Shown here: positions 7,612 through 16,149 of the stretch, in pieces
Numbering within the stretch: the first letter of the stretch is position 1
How the letters are laid out: each line of letters starts with the position of its first letter
From: Cycloclasticus sp. symbiont of Poecilosclerida sp. M
Lineage (GTDB): Bacteria; Pseudomonadota; Gammaproteobacteria; Methylococcales; Cycloclasticaceae
DNA length: 53,720 nucleotides
Direction of reading: 5' to 3'
Assembly (NCBI GenBank): GCA_002101225.1
Contig: LWTN01000239.1
Span: 1 to 53,720 of the forward strand
Translations under genes and position numbers: made by a program
The notes under the pieces: generated by a model
Database searches by the model: none
What the model was told of the DNA's origin: nothing
What the model saw: the letters and a program-made list of their open reading frames with translations, nothing else

Positions 7612-8886
7612 ATGCGCGTACACTTTAAAACCCTTGGCTGTCGGCTAAACGAAGCTGAAACAGAATCGTGGGCAAACGATTTTCAACGCCAAGGCCATCA
7701 GGTAGTAGACGACAAACAAACGCCGGATGTTTTAGTCATCAACACCTGCGTTGTTACAGCGGGTGCAGTTAGAAAATCACGTCAGCTAATCAGAAAAGCG
7801 CATAGCCATAACCCCAAAGCAAAACTGGTCGTTAGCGGCTGCTATGCGACACTTAACAAGGCCGAAACAGAAGGCATCGAGGGCGTCGACCTGCTCATCA
7901 ACAATCAACAAAAAGACAAGCTGGTCGAGCTAACATTACAGAATATTGACACCAGTATCATGCCTGCCCTATCCACCCAGTCAGGTGAAAACACCCTCTT
8001 TTCACGTGGCCGACAACGTGCCTTTATCAAAGTACAAGATGGTTGCCGATATCGCTGTAGTTTCTGCATTGTGACTAAGGCTAGAGGTGATGAAAAAAGC
8101 AGAAAAATCAAAGAGATAGTCAATGAAGTTAATGCTATACATGCCTCTGGTATCTCGGAAATTATTATCTCAGGTGTACATTTAGGGGGCTACGGAAGCG
8201 ACATTGATAGTAATTTACATCAACTCGTCAGCGCCTTGCTTGAACACACCGATATGCCACGTATTCGCATGGGCTCTTTAGAGCCTTGGGATTTACCAGA
8301 GAACTTTTTTCAGCTCTTTACTAATAAGCGGCTGATGCCGCATATGCACCTACCCATTCAAAGTGGTTCGAATACGGTACTCCGTCGTATGGCAAGGCGT
8401 TGTAAAACCGAAGAGTTTCGCTCCTTGGTTCAACAAGCCCGCGCTGAAATCACCGGGCTCAACGTCACCTCTGACATCATCGTCGGCTTCCCGGGCGAAA
8501 CAAAAGATGAATGGCAGCAGACGTTAGACTTTGTTGAAGAAATGAACTTTGGCGATTTACACATATTTAGCTATTCCAAACGCGAAGGCACCAAAGCGGC
8601 AACACTACCCGGTCAAGTTGACGAAACGACCAAAAAGTCACGCAGCAAAACCTTACACGCCCTAGCGAGTGAGCTAAAACTCCATACACTAAAAGCACTC
8701 ATCGGTAGTGAGCAGTCAATTTTATGGGAAGGCAAAAAGAAAAATGCGCAAGATTCGTATGAGGCCTTCGGCTACACACCCAATTATCACCGCGTTAAAA
8801 CACCCATTAAGAAAGACGCTTTACTGAGTAACACCATTACTCACTCAAAAATTAAGTCTCTCGACGGCAGTATGCTTGCTATTTAA
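7612..8886 (+). CDS. mtaB: tRNA t6A37 methylthiotransferase MtaB
   Basis: MtaB is a radical-SAM enzyme that methylthiolates t6A at position 37 of ANN-decoding tRNAs to ms2t6A. The 424-residue protein shows the three domains in order: N-terminal UPF0004 with cluster cysteines (KTLGCRLNEAE, VINTCVVT, VSGCYAT), the radical-SAM core with CRYRCSFC (CX3CX2C) followed by GEIP-like strands, and a C-terminal TRAM-like region. KTLGCRLN rather than KTxGCQMN favours MtaB over MiaB or RimO. The start is preceded by a C-rich ACCCCCCCACC with no Shine-Dalgarno, so initiation may be leaderless or weak. Confidence 0.93.
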   Translation: MRVHFKTLGCRLNEAETESWANDFQRQGHQVVDDKQTPDVLVINTCVVTAGAVRKSRQLIRKAHSHNPKAKLVVSGCYATLNKAETEGIEGVDLLINNQQKDKLVELTLQNIDTSIMPALSTQSGENTLFSRGRQRAFIKVQDGCRYRCSFCIVTKARGDEKSRKIKEIVNEVNAIHASGISEIIISGVHLGGYGSDIDSNLHQLVSALLEHTDMPRIRMGSLEPWDLPENFFQLFTNKRLMPHMHLPIQSGSNTVLRRMARRCKTEEFRSLVQQARAEITGLNVTSDIIVGFPGETKDEWQQTLDFVEEMNFGDLHIFSYSKREGTKAATLPGQVDETTKKSRSKTLHALASELKLHTLKALIGSEQSILWEGKKKNAQDSYEAFGYTPNYHRVKTPIKKDALLSNTITHSKIKSLDGSMLAI

Positions 8887-9376
8887 GTCTCGCAACATAA
8901 AAACTAATAAGCACAGAACCCAATTTACCTTTATCGCGCTAAAAGTATAAATAATTTCAGATAGGTGAGTGCGTTGTTTGAGCCTGTTGTTTAGGCAGGT
9001 TCAGCAATCACTCGAAATAATTTAGACTTTTGCGATTAAGGTGACCTTTCCTTTGGTTCGTGACTTTTAGTCTCGCTTAGCGGTAGTCGTTTAATCGCTT
9101 AGTGAGACTTATACCTTTAGGTGATGGTCACACAAAAGACATGAACACCCTCGCGGTAGCGAAAACCATTTGCCATATTGCTACCAAATAGCAACTGTAT
9201 AAAACCAATTGTTTGTCATTTCATAAGAAAAAGCACAAACCCCCGCTAAGCCAGGGAGAACAGCTCGGCTCGGCTAGCCTCGACCTGCAATGTCCAATAG
9301 ACCCTCATTCTACTTAAAGCCAAAGCTAACCAGCTCGATTAAGTTTTGATTATTAAGGACCCAATCCTTTATAGGA
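8887..9376. other. Non-coding interval with hairpins, no gene seen
   Basis: This 490-base gap between mtaB and the broken cysZ has no credible reading frame on either strand. It contains a small hairpin near 8975-9004 (GAGCCTG paired with CAGGTTC), the long imperfect hairpin at 9041-9131, and a C/G-rich patch near 9240-9290 with the palindrome GGCTAGCC. It may be the remains of a mobile or intergenic repeat element. Confidence 0.6.
9041..9131. repeat. Long imperfect inverted repeat (REP/MITE-like hairpin)
   Basis: The innermost arms AGTCTCGCTTAGCG (9069-9082) and CGCTTAGTGAGACT (9096-9109) pair at 12 of 14 positions around a 13-base loop. The outermost bases GTGACC (9041-9046) and GGTCAC (9126-9131) pair perfectly, and imperfect pairing lies between. 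A related segment, GAGACTTATGCCCTGTAGGT, occurs near 30880-30899 in another intergenic patch. Confidence 0.55.
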
Positions 9377-10078
9377 TTAACTTTCAAACCCACCTCCCTC
9401 ATATAACATCTTAGCCGCACCCGCGACCGATACAGCCGGAGCAAACATATTAACGATAGGTATAGCCGTTGCCAGTAAACTAAAACCTCCAAAAACAACC
9501 GTATCTAGCCGCCGTTCATTCAAACGTTTCTTTTGTTCCTTAAACAATACCTTATGGTTTTCGAAACTATAAGCCGCGTATTCAAAGGTTAAAAACCGAG
9601 CACTAAATAATAACCAACAAAAAATAGCAATGACATTAATACCGGGAACGAACGTTAGCAGTATTAAAGGCGTTGCTCGAACAAAATAGTACGAAATTTT
9701 TCTCAGCTCTGAGCCGATTAAAAGGAATGATTCTTTAAAAAAATTACCCGATACCTTATCTTAAATAAGCTCACCACGAAGGTGATTTTCGACCGCCTTT
9801 GATAATTGCGCATAAAAAGGCGCTGCAATCATATTTGCTACAAGGGTGAAGAAGAAATACACGGCAGACACCATAGATAATGCAATGATGGGTATAACTA
9901 ACCAAGCGAACCAGTTGGGTAAAAAATCATCAATAAGCGCCGACAAATAAACCCACAAAAACCAGCCTGCTAAGGTAAATAAAATACTATTAATGAGTAG
10001 CGGGAGAAAAATAAAACGTCTTAAGCTCGGCTGTAGTATTAAGCGAACACCGCTAAAAAAACAGGTTAAACCCTTCAT
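9377..10078 (-). pseudogene. cysZ: CysZ/EI24-family membrane protein interrupted by one in-frame TAA
   Basis: The N-terminal part (start 10078, MKGLTCFFSGVRLILQPSLR) matches CysZ-like proteins, with ILQPSLRRFIFLPLLIN and two long hydrophobic hairpins. TAA at 9761-9763 (codon 106) stops it, but the same frame then continues without any shift for 127 codons to TAA at 9377-9379. That downstream part reads ESFLLIGSELRKISYYFVR, then LILLTFVPGINVIAIFCWL, then the NHKVLFKEQKKRLNERR region and a final hydrophobic segment, all expected of the family. CysZ of E. coli is a sulfate channel of about 250 residues, and the restored length here (233 codons) fits. A single base change such as GAA to TAA, or a sequence error, explains it. 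It may still yield a 105-residue fragment. Confidence 0.85.
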
Positions 10079-10109
10079 GGTTTATGCATTAACAACTATA
10101 AGGGAATCA

Positions 10110-10892
10110 TCAACGATTAAATAAATCGTTGTAATTACGACAGCTCACATCCGCGATATTATTCACGCTAACACCGCGCAACTCAGCCATCTTGTCTGCA
10201 ACATAGCGCACATAATTTGGGTAGTTTTGCTTTCCGCGCATCGGCACTGGCGCTAAATAGGGAGAGTCTGTTTCTATTAAAAACCGGTCAGCAGGTACCT
10301 TTTTTGCCACTTCTTGGATTTGCTTCGCGTTTTTAAAGGTTACGATGCCCGAAAATGAAATATAAAAATTCATATCTAAGGCGCGTTTGGCCATATCCCA
10401 GTCTTCGGTAAAACAGTGTAGCACTCCGCCTGTTTCACCCGCCGCCTCGTCACGTATCAGCGCTAACGTATCTTCTTTCGCGCTACGTGTATGGACAATG
10501 ATGGGCTTGTTAAGTTGCTTAGCCGCTTGAATATGAGCACTGAACCGCTTGCGTTGGATATCGACGCCTTCTGTATCAGTGTCATCCAGACGAAAGTAAT
10601 CGAGGCCCGTCTCTCCAATAGCCACCGCACCATCTTTGATTGCTGCATCTACGAGCTCTTGAACACTTGGGTCGTGTCCTTCAATCTCATTTGGGTGTAC
10701 GCCGACAGAAATAGAAATTTGTGAGTGATTAGCCACCAAACCACACATCGCCGGGTAATCTTCCCAGTTAATTGACACACAGAGCATATGATCAAGCTGG
10801 TCTTTCTTAGCTTCATCTAAAAAAGCGCTGATTTCATTACCATACGGCACCAAATCAACACGATCCAAATGGCAATGTGAATCAATAAACAC
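10110..10892 (-). CDS. TatD-family metal-dependent deoxyribonuclease
   Basis: This is a 260-residue TIM-barrel hydrolase of the TatD/YcfH family, which degrades DNA 3'-ends or abasic DNA using two metal ions. Seen in order are the metal site HCHLD (residues 6-10), GVHPNE, ETGLDYF with the bridging Glu, HTRSA, HCFTED and ETDSPYLAP near residue 205, where the last catalytic Asp sits. It follows pilZ and holB on the minus strand, the same order as holB-ycfH in E. coli, so it most resembles YcfH. The gap to pilZ is 35 bases. Confidence 0.93.
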   Translation of the reverse strand: MFIDSHCHLDRVDLVPYGNEISAFLDEAKKDQLDHMLCVSINWEDYPAMCGLVANHSQISISVGVHPNEIEGHDPSVQELVDAAIKDGAVAIGETGLDYFRLDDTDTEGVDIQRKRFSAHIQAAKQLNKPIIVHTRSAKEDTLALIRDEAAGETGGVLHCFTEDWDMAKRALDMNFYISFSGIVTFKNAKQIQEVAKKVPADRFLIETDSPYLAPVPMRGKQNYPNYVRYVADKMAELRGVSVNNIADVSCRNYNDLFNR

Positions 10893-10927
10893 GGGCTAAA
10901 GGCTAGGTTAGAAAACGCGTAGTAAGC

Positions 10928-11284
10928 TTACATGGTATGCGTTGGACGTCCAGAATCAGACATGCCTGCAAGGTGTGTTTCAATGATGGCGCGTGCCGCC
11001 CTACTTTCAGCACCTTTAAATTGCACGCCAATACCCGCCGCTCGTGAGCCTTGCGCATCTGAAGGTGTTACCCAAATCACCTTTCCAGTAATAGGAAGTT
11101 TTTCGCTACTTTCCATTAGGCTTAACAAAATATGCACATCATCGCCAAGCCCGTAGTCTTTTGCAGTGGGTATAAAAATACCGCCACCTTCCACATAATC
11201 TATAAAAGCAGCGAAAAGCGCATGCTTATCTTTTATCGATAAAGATAAAATACCTGGCCGTGATTTATTTTTTTTTGCCACCAT
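10928..11284 (-). CDS. pilZ: PilZ-domain protein (type IV pilus assembly PilZ-like)
   Basis: This short 118-residue protein consists of one PilZ domain. Features are SLSIKDKHALFAAFIDYVEGGGIFIPT near residues 14-40 (split here as the family start and strand), then LLSLMESSEKLPITGKVIW and the closing AAGIGVQF strand. It lacks the N-terminal RxxxR and D/NxSxxG c-di-GMP-binding motifs in clear form, as do the orthologues of Pseudomonas PilZ that act in pilus assembly without binding the nucleotide. The position directly downstream of holB (stop adjacent to the next start) is the classic tmk-holB-pilZ-tatD order. Confidence 0.88.
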   Translation of the reverse strand: MVAKKNKSRPGILSLSIKDKHALFAAFIDYVEGGGIFIPTAKDYGLGDDVHILLSLMESSEKLPITGKVIWVTPSDAQGSRAAGIGVQFKGAESRAARAIIETHLAGMSDSGRPTHTM

Positions 11285-12286
11285 TTAGTAAATCCCTTTT
11301 TTATCAGTTTTACTTAAACAATTTATAGCAAAACTTTCAAACATAAGCTGCTTGTTTATTGAGCTATTGTCGCGCTGTACGTTTCTTGCTGAAAGCATAA
11401 ACAAACGATGCACCTTACGTAATTGTAGTTGTTCTAAAAGAACTTTCAAGCGAGCCGATAAGTCCATATTTAACAAAGCTTTTGACTCCGCCTGGCTAGC
11501 TAATTTAGCTGCATCAATAAGCCAGCCCATCAACCATTCCAACACAGGGTATTCTTTCCTCTTAAGATACATCTCTGAAAAGTCTATAGGTGATATTTTA
11601 CCTTGCACTAAAAGCTCAAAGCAACTGAATAGCTCGTTTCTCACATCTATCGCACCCTGTTGCCATAACTCACGTGCAAATAATGGTTGTCCATTTGCAA
11701 GATTCAAATATTGTAACGCCTGATTGCAGCCTTGCTGTTCTAGCCAACTCGACATGGCAACAGCATCTTTTACCTTTGTAGACAATAGTTGGCAGCGGCT
11801 GCGAATGGTAGCGGGTAACCGCTCGGCTTTCTGCGCAACTAAGATAATAGTTGTGTTTCCATTAGGCTCCTCAAGCGTTTTAAGTAAGCTATTAGCCGCC
11901 GCATGAGGCATAGCATCAGCAGGATAAATTAGAACTATACGTCGTTGAGTATATTGATTTGCCAAAGCGAGTGTTTTCGTTAAACTCCTAATGGCATCAA
12001 TTTTAATGCTCGACTCGCCCTCTTCTGGTTTCACAAGAAGATAATCTGGGTAACTGCCCGCTTTGAACAAGACACAAGGCGAACAGCATCCACACGCTTG
12101 GTCAGCTTGTCCTTTATTTGCGCAAAAGACAGATTGCGAAAAATGTTCTGTCAACTCAAATAGACCCAACCCTTCATCACCGATTAGCATGAGCGCACTA
12201 GGCAAGCGATCCTGATTTTTATAGGCTACTAGCTTTTGCCAAGTCGCGTCTAACCAAGGGTAGACTTGTTGTCTTGGGTTGCTCAT
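11285..12286 (-). CDS. holB: DNA polymerase III delta' subunit HolB
   Basis: This is the clamp-loader delta' subunit of 333 residues. The AAA+ core has a degenerate P-loop (GDEGLGLFEL) as expected for the non-ATPase delta' subunit. Four zinc-binding cysteines follow (FCANKGQADQACGCCSPC), then LIYPADAMPHAAANSLLK, LLKTLEEP, and the sensor RSRC motif (SRC) that contributes the arginine finger to a neighbouring subunit. The C-terminal collar domain is helical. It sits eight bases after tmk on the minus strand and abuts pilZ, so it is part of the operon that runs on to tatD. Confidence 0.94.
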   Translation of the reverse strand: MSNPRQQVYPWLDATWQKLVAYKNQDRLPSALMLIGDEGLGLFELTEHFSQSVFCANKGQADQACGCCSPCVLFKAGSYPDYLLVKPEEGESSIKIDAIRSLTKTLALANQYTQRRIVLIYPADAMPHAAANSLLKTLEEPNGNTTIILVAQKAERLPATIRSRCQLLSTKVKDAVAMSSWLEQQGCNQALQYLNLANGQPLFARELWQQGAIDVRNELFSCFELLVQGKISPIDFSEMYLKRKEYPVLEWLMGWLIDAAKLASQAESKALLNMDLSARLKVLLEQLQLRKVHRLFMLSARNVQRDNSSINKQLMFESFAINCLSKTDKKGIY

Positions 12287-12293
12287 GTTTTTA

Positions 12294-12914
12294 TCACAAC
12301 AAACCTTCTAAGTGTTTAACAATTTGTCGCTGCACTGTGGACAAGTCCTGCATGGCATCAACCATACAAAATCTGTTTTTATCCGCCTTAGCACGCTCTA
12401 AGTAAGTCGCCCTAACGCGTTCAAAAAATAATTTCTTTTCGACCTCGAAACGATCTGGTTCACTACGGCTTGCAGCCCTTTTTAGCCCCACCTCAACGGG
12501 TAAGTCCAACAAAATCGTCAAATCGGGTGACAATCCTTTTTGCACCATGTTTTCTAACCATGCTATTTTTTTCATAGGGGAATTCCGTCCACCCCCTTGG
12601 TAAGCAAACGTTGCATCGGTAAACCTGTCGCATACGACCCACTGCCCTGCTGCTAAGGCTGGCTTTATAACGTGCTCTAGGTGTTGCGAGCGTGCAGCAA
12701 ACATGAGCAACAACTCAGCATCAGCTGTTAGAGCCTCCTCATCATGGTTTAATAATAACCCCCGAATCTTTTCGGCAATAGCCGTACCACCGGGCTCACG
12801 CGTGGTGAGCACCTCTTTGCCTGACTCCCTGACATATGAAGAGATAAAACCCAGGTTAGTTGATTTTCCAACGCCTTCCACGCCTTCAAGCGTTATAAAT
12901 AAATTTTTTATCAT
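12294..12914 (-). CDS. tmk: Thymidylate kinase Tmk
   Basis: Tmk phosphorylates dTMP to dTDP with ATP in the cytosol. The 206-residue protein has the P-loop EGVEGVGKSTN (residues 10-20), TREPGGT (dTMP-binding), the CDRFTDATFAYQGGGR motif with the DR signature, and a lid segment AASRSEPDRFE. P-loop GVGKST with arginines in the lid corresponds to the type II (E. coli-like) enzyme. It lies between mltG (23-base gap) and holB (7-base gap). Confidence 0.96.
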   Translation of the reverse strand: MIKNLFITLEGVEGVGKSTNLGFISSYVRESGKEVLTTREPGGTAIAEKIRGLLLNHDEEALTADAELLLMFAARSQHLEHVIKPALAAGQWVVCDRFTDATFAYQGGGRNSPMKKIAWLENMVQKGLSPDLTILLDLPVEVGLKRAASRSEPDRFEVEKKLFFERVRATYLERAKADKNRFCMVDAMQDLSTVQRQIVKHLEGLL

Positions 12915-12937
12915 TTTTTATTTTCTTTCTTGATTTT

Positions 12938-13927
12938 TCACTGATACTTATCAACTGCAGCATTATGCTGCTTTAGTGTTTCAGAAAACACGTGGGTACC
13001 ATCACCTCGTGATACAAAATACAAACTCTTCGTTTTATTAGGGTGAAACACAGCATCAATAGACGCTTTCCCAGCCATTGCTATAGGTGTTGGTGGCAAG
13101 CCATAACGCGTATAAGTGTTGTATGGGGTATCTTGCCTTAAATCTCGGAAACGTATATCACCCTTATACCGACTGCCCATGCCGTAAATAACCGTCGGGT
13201 CCGTTTGTAACTTCATGCCAATTTCTAGACGGCTTAAAAACAAGCCTGCTATTCGTTTTCTTTCGTCCGCTACGGCCGTTTCACGTTCAACTATTGAGGC
13301 TAAAATAAGCGCTTCATAGGGCGTTTTAATGTGTTTATTTTTTTCACGTTTTTCCCAAGCTTTTTTTATAAAAACTCGCAGGGCTTTATGTGCACGTAGA
13401 ACGATTTCCTTATCACGCGTTCCTTTAACAAAGAAGTAGGTTTCAGGCATCAAGCTGCCTTCAAGATTCTCTTCAGACAGGCCTAACTGCTTTGCATATT
13501 CGCGCATTGTCCCATTCGTGGGGAGTGTCCTTTTGAGCACCTTATGTTGATGGAGCTGCTTGATGACCTGAAAAAAAGTTTGCCCTTCAATAATCGACAC
13601 CTTGTACTGATTGACTTTCCCCAGGCGAAGCACATCTAGAATTTGCCGCGGCGTTGTTCCAGTTGAAAACTCATATTCGCCAGCTTGTATTTTATTTTCT
13701 GCCTCTTCTAGTTTAACCAAAATTTTAAACCAAGTTGGGTCGATGGCCTGCCTTCTTAACAACTTATTAATCACATTATTCAAGCTATCGCCTGGTTTAA
13801 CCACAAGCACAACGGGTCCAGACTCACTCGAAATATGAGTGCTATCAATCGAAGATTGATACGAAAACCAGATCCATGCTGATGCAATAATGCAGAGCAA
13901 ACTCGTAATAGTTAAAATTCGTTTCAT
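12938..13927 (-). CDS. mltG: Endolytic murein transglycosylase MltG
   Basis: MltG is an inner-membrane-anchored endolytic lytic transglycosylase that cleaves nascent glycan strands and sets their length. The 329-residue protein has an N-terminal anchor (ITSLLCIIASAWIWFSY, residues 6-22) and a LysM-like part (VVLVVKPGDSLNNVINKLL). The YceG catalytic domain has SLMPETYFFVKGT, LASIVERETAVADERK with the catalytic Glu, and LQTDPTVIYGMG followed by YNTYTRYGLPPTPIAMAG. It begins one base after pabC's stop, so the two are translationally close, as in the pabC-yceG pair of E. coli. Confidence 0.95.
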   Translation of the reverse strand: MKRILTITSLLCIIASAWIWFSYQSSIDSTHISSESGPVVLVVKPGDSLNNVINKLLRRQAIDPTWFKILVKLEEAENKIQAGEYEFSTGTTPRQILDVLRLGKVNQYKVSIIEGQTFFQVIKQLHQHKVLKRTLPTNGTMREYAKQLGLSEENLEGSLMPETYFFVKGTRDKEIVLRAHKALRVFIKKAWEKREKNKHIKTPYEALILASIVERETAVADERKRIAGLFLSRLEIGMKLQTDPTVIYGMGSRYKGDIRFRDLRQDTPYNTYTRYGLPPTPIAMAGKASIDAVFHPNKTKSLYFVSRGDGTHVFSETLKQHNAAVDKYQ

Positions 13928-13928
13928 A

Positions 13929-14774
13929 TTATTTAACGCTTTGCTTCCTAATTTCTTTATTCAACTCATCACGTGCCCAGTTGGAAAAATAGCCAGACGA
14001 TTTCCTTAAACTTTTTTGCTTCATTTTTATCTCTGAAATAAACCAAACGGGCATCAAACTATTGGTTATAAAAACTTCGTCAGCAGATAACACATCATCC
14101 AACGATAATTCTTTTATTACAACCCTATAGCCTTGGTCTTTTGCTTGATTAAAAAGGAACTGACGCATCACACCTTCAACACCTGCGAAATTTAAAGCTG
14201 GGGTTTGCAATTGATCATCTTTGGCGATAAAAAGATTGCTCATTGTACCTTCAATGACAAAGCCATCCGTGTCTAACATGAGGCCCTCGTGTATATTTTT
14301 TTCACACCACTCATTGCGCGCCAACACACGTTCGAGTTGATTTAAATGTTTTATGCCGGCTAAGGCAGGTTGTCGACTAAGCCGCATATTACATACTCTC
14401 AATACTTTAGGTTTATTCACTTTCAAAACCGATTCTTGACACTGCGTAAACGATACGATGCGCGTGACCTTTAATAAAGGAGATGCTAAGAACCCTCTCT
14501 CACCAACACCGCGTGTAAGAATCACCTTAACGACGCCTAGCATTTGGTTTTCAATTAATTGATTTATTTCATCCGTTAATTGAAGCATATCAATCTTTGG
14601 AAAACCTAAAATCTCACATCCTTTTCTTAACCTGCTTAGGTGCTCATGTAAAAAAATAGTGTTGCCAGATTCAACCAAAATTGTCTCAAAAATACCATCG
14701 CCATATTGCAAACCTCTATCGGTTGCCGCGACAGATTGATGGGTGACCCCATTAATTAAAATATCAGCTTTCAT
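13929..14774 (-). CDS. pabC: Aminodeoxychorismate lyase PabC
   Basis: This PLP-dependent fold-type IV enzyme converts 4-amino-4-deoxychorismate to p-aminobenzoate and pyruvate in folate synthesis. The 281-residue protein shows the family opening DRGLQYGDGIFETILV (near residue 19), and the PLP lysine expected in GIKHLNQLERVLARNEW. EGTMSNLFI and the ADEVFITNSLMPVWFI strand that closes the active site follow. Its start overlaps the end of pabB by 11 bases, so the two are co-translated. Confidence 0.93.
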   Translation of the reverse strand: MKADILINGVTHQSVAATDRGLQYGDGIFETILVESGNTIFLHEHLSRLRKGCEILGFPKIDMLQLTDEINQLIENQMLGVVKVILTRGVGERGFLASPLLKVTRIVSFTQCQESVLKVNKPKVLRVCNMRLSRQPALAGIKHLNQLERVLARNEWCEKNIHEGLMLDTDGFVIEGTMSNLFIAKDDQLQTPALNFAGVEGVMRQFLFNQAKDQGYRVVIKELSLDDVLSADEVFITNSLMPVWFISEIKMKQKSLRKSSGYFSNWARDELNKEIRKQSVK

Positions 14775-16131
14775 GAATATTTAAAGTTCTATACATACCT
14801 TTGGCCTTATGCATAGTTTCTGCTAACTCGTCTTCAACTACGGAGTCCGACACAATGCCCGCCCCCGTTCTGAAATTAACTTTCTTATCTTCGATAACCA
14901 TCGTGCGAATAAGGATATTTAAATCGAGGTCACCATTGTAATTAATATAGCCCATAGAGCCCGTATAAGCACCTCTCGGTGATTTCTCAAGCTCATGAAT
15001 AATTTCCATGCAACGAACTTTAGGACAACCTGTAATCGTTCCACCAGGAAAAACGGCTCGAATAATATCGGTTGCCTTAACACCCGTTTGTAACTTTCCA
15101 CAAATATTCGAAACAATATGGTGAACCGTTGCATAAGACTCAATCAACATGCTTTCATCAAGTTTTATAGTGCCTGCTTCACAGATACGACCAAGATCAT
15201 TCCGGATCAAGTCCAACAGCATGATGTGTTCTGCATTTTCTTTCTGATTAGCGAGCAATTCCTCAGAAAGAGCTTGGTCTTCTACACTATTGGCACCACG
15301 CGGCCTTGTTCCAGCAATTGGACGCATCTCGACAACGTTGCCCTTACTTCTAACCAAGCGCTCGGGGGATGCGGAACAAATTACACTTTCACCAATACAG
15401 GCTAATCCAGAAAAAGGCGCAGGATTTTGTTTTCTCAAAGAGCGGTAAACGTCTAGGTAATCAATCTTGCTATCCAATTTTCCAACGTATCGCCTAGATA
15501 AATTGACCTGAAAGGTATCACCTTCCTTTAAGTAGTGCTGAACCTTTTCGACAGAGGATAGGAACTCCTTAGCTGGTTCCTGCCTAATTGCGGCCCAACT
15601 TGTCTCCTTGCAATGCCTAGGCTCTACTTGTTCATCTGCACAACTTAATATATCCAGATAAATTTCATTCAATAAATTTTCTGAATCATGCGAGCCTACA
15701 AGCCAACTTTTGTTTTCCTTGTGATCTTTAATAATTGCGGCAGGCATACTAACAGCAAGCGCTATAGGAAGTTGGGTATCGACATTGATCCCCGATAACT
15801 TAGGCTCTATTGAAGCCACTAGCTCATAACTTAGGTATACAAACCAACCACTCCTGAACGGAAGATCAGCTTGAGTTGGCGTACTAAGATTTATTGAATC
15901 AAGCTCGCTCTCTAACTCGTCAAAAAAATTATTGTTAAGCGAATTAGCTTCTATTTTTTCACCTGGAAAGGCGAATAAAATATCAAATCGAGATTGTGCG
16001 GACGCTTGAGAATGGCTCTCTAAAAAAAAGGGATAACGTTCAGGATTTAACTGATGGCAGCTTAGAAGATCCAGATCTTCATCGACTAACACCCGTAAGC
16101 CAGCGGCGTCTTTTTCAAACAACAGAGACAC
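14764..16131 (-). CDS. pabB: Aminodeoxychorismate synthase component I PabB
   Basis: This 455-residue chorismate-binding enzyme aminates chorismate at C4 with ammonia from the PabA glutaminase (not in the window). Motifs in the C-terminal half are FQVNLSRRY, SPERLVR, MRPIAGTRPRG, LDLIRNDLGRICEAGTI, AVFPGGTITGCPK and FRTGAGIVSDS. The PIAGT motif has Ala where E. coli PabB has the covalent-intermediate lysine (PIKGT). On sequence alone TrpE-like chemistry is therefore possible, but the overlap with pabC supports PabB. It lies between pabC and fabF, an insertion relative to E. coli gene order. Confidence 0.88.
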   Translation of the reverse strand: MSLLFEKDAAGLRVLVDEDLDLLSCHQLNPERYPFFLESHSQASAQSRFDILFAFPGEKIEANSLNNNFFDELESELDSINLSTPTQADLPFRSGWFVYLSYELVASIEPKLSGINVDTQLPIALAVSMPAAIIKDHKENKSWLVGSHDSENLLNEIYLDILSCADEQVEPRHCKETSWAAIRQEPAKEFLSSVEKVQHYLKEGDTFQVNLSRRYVGKLDSKIDYLDVYRSLRKQNPAPFSGLACIGESVICSASPERLVRSKGNVVEMRPIAGTRPRGANSVEDQALSEELLANQKENAEHIMLLDLIRNDLGRICEAGTIKLDESMLIESYATVHHIVSNICGKLQTGVKATDIIRAVFPGGTITGCPKVRCMEIIHELEKSPRGAYTGSMGYINYNGDLDLNILIRTMVIEDKKVNFRTGAGIVSDSVVEDELAETMHKAKGMYRTLNIHES

Positions 16132-16149
16132 TTTGAAGCGCCTCTAACT

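Noticed and set aside
9310-9498. 62-codon minus-strand frame near the cysZ end
   Set aside because: It is in a different frame from the restored CysZ C-terminal part, which explains the region better.
9761-9763. Programmed stop-codon readthrough or selenocysteine-like recoding in cysZ
   Set aside because: The stop is TAA, not TGA or TAG, and no structured element following it was found; a mutation or error is simpler.
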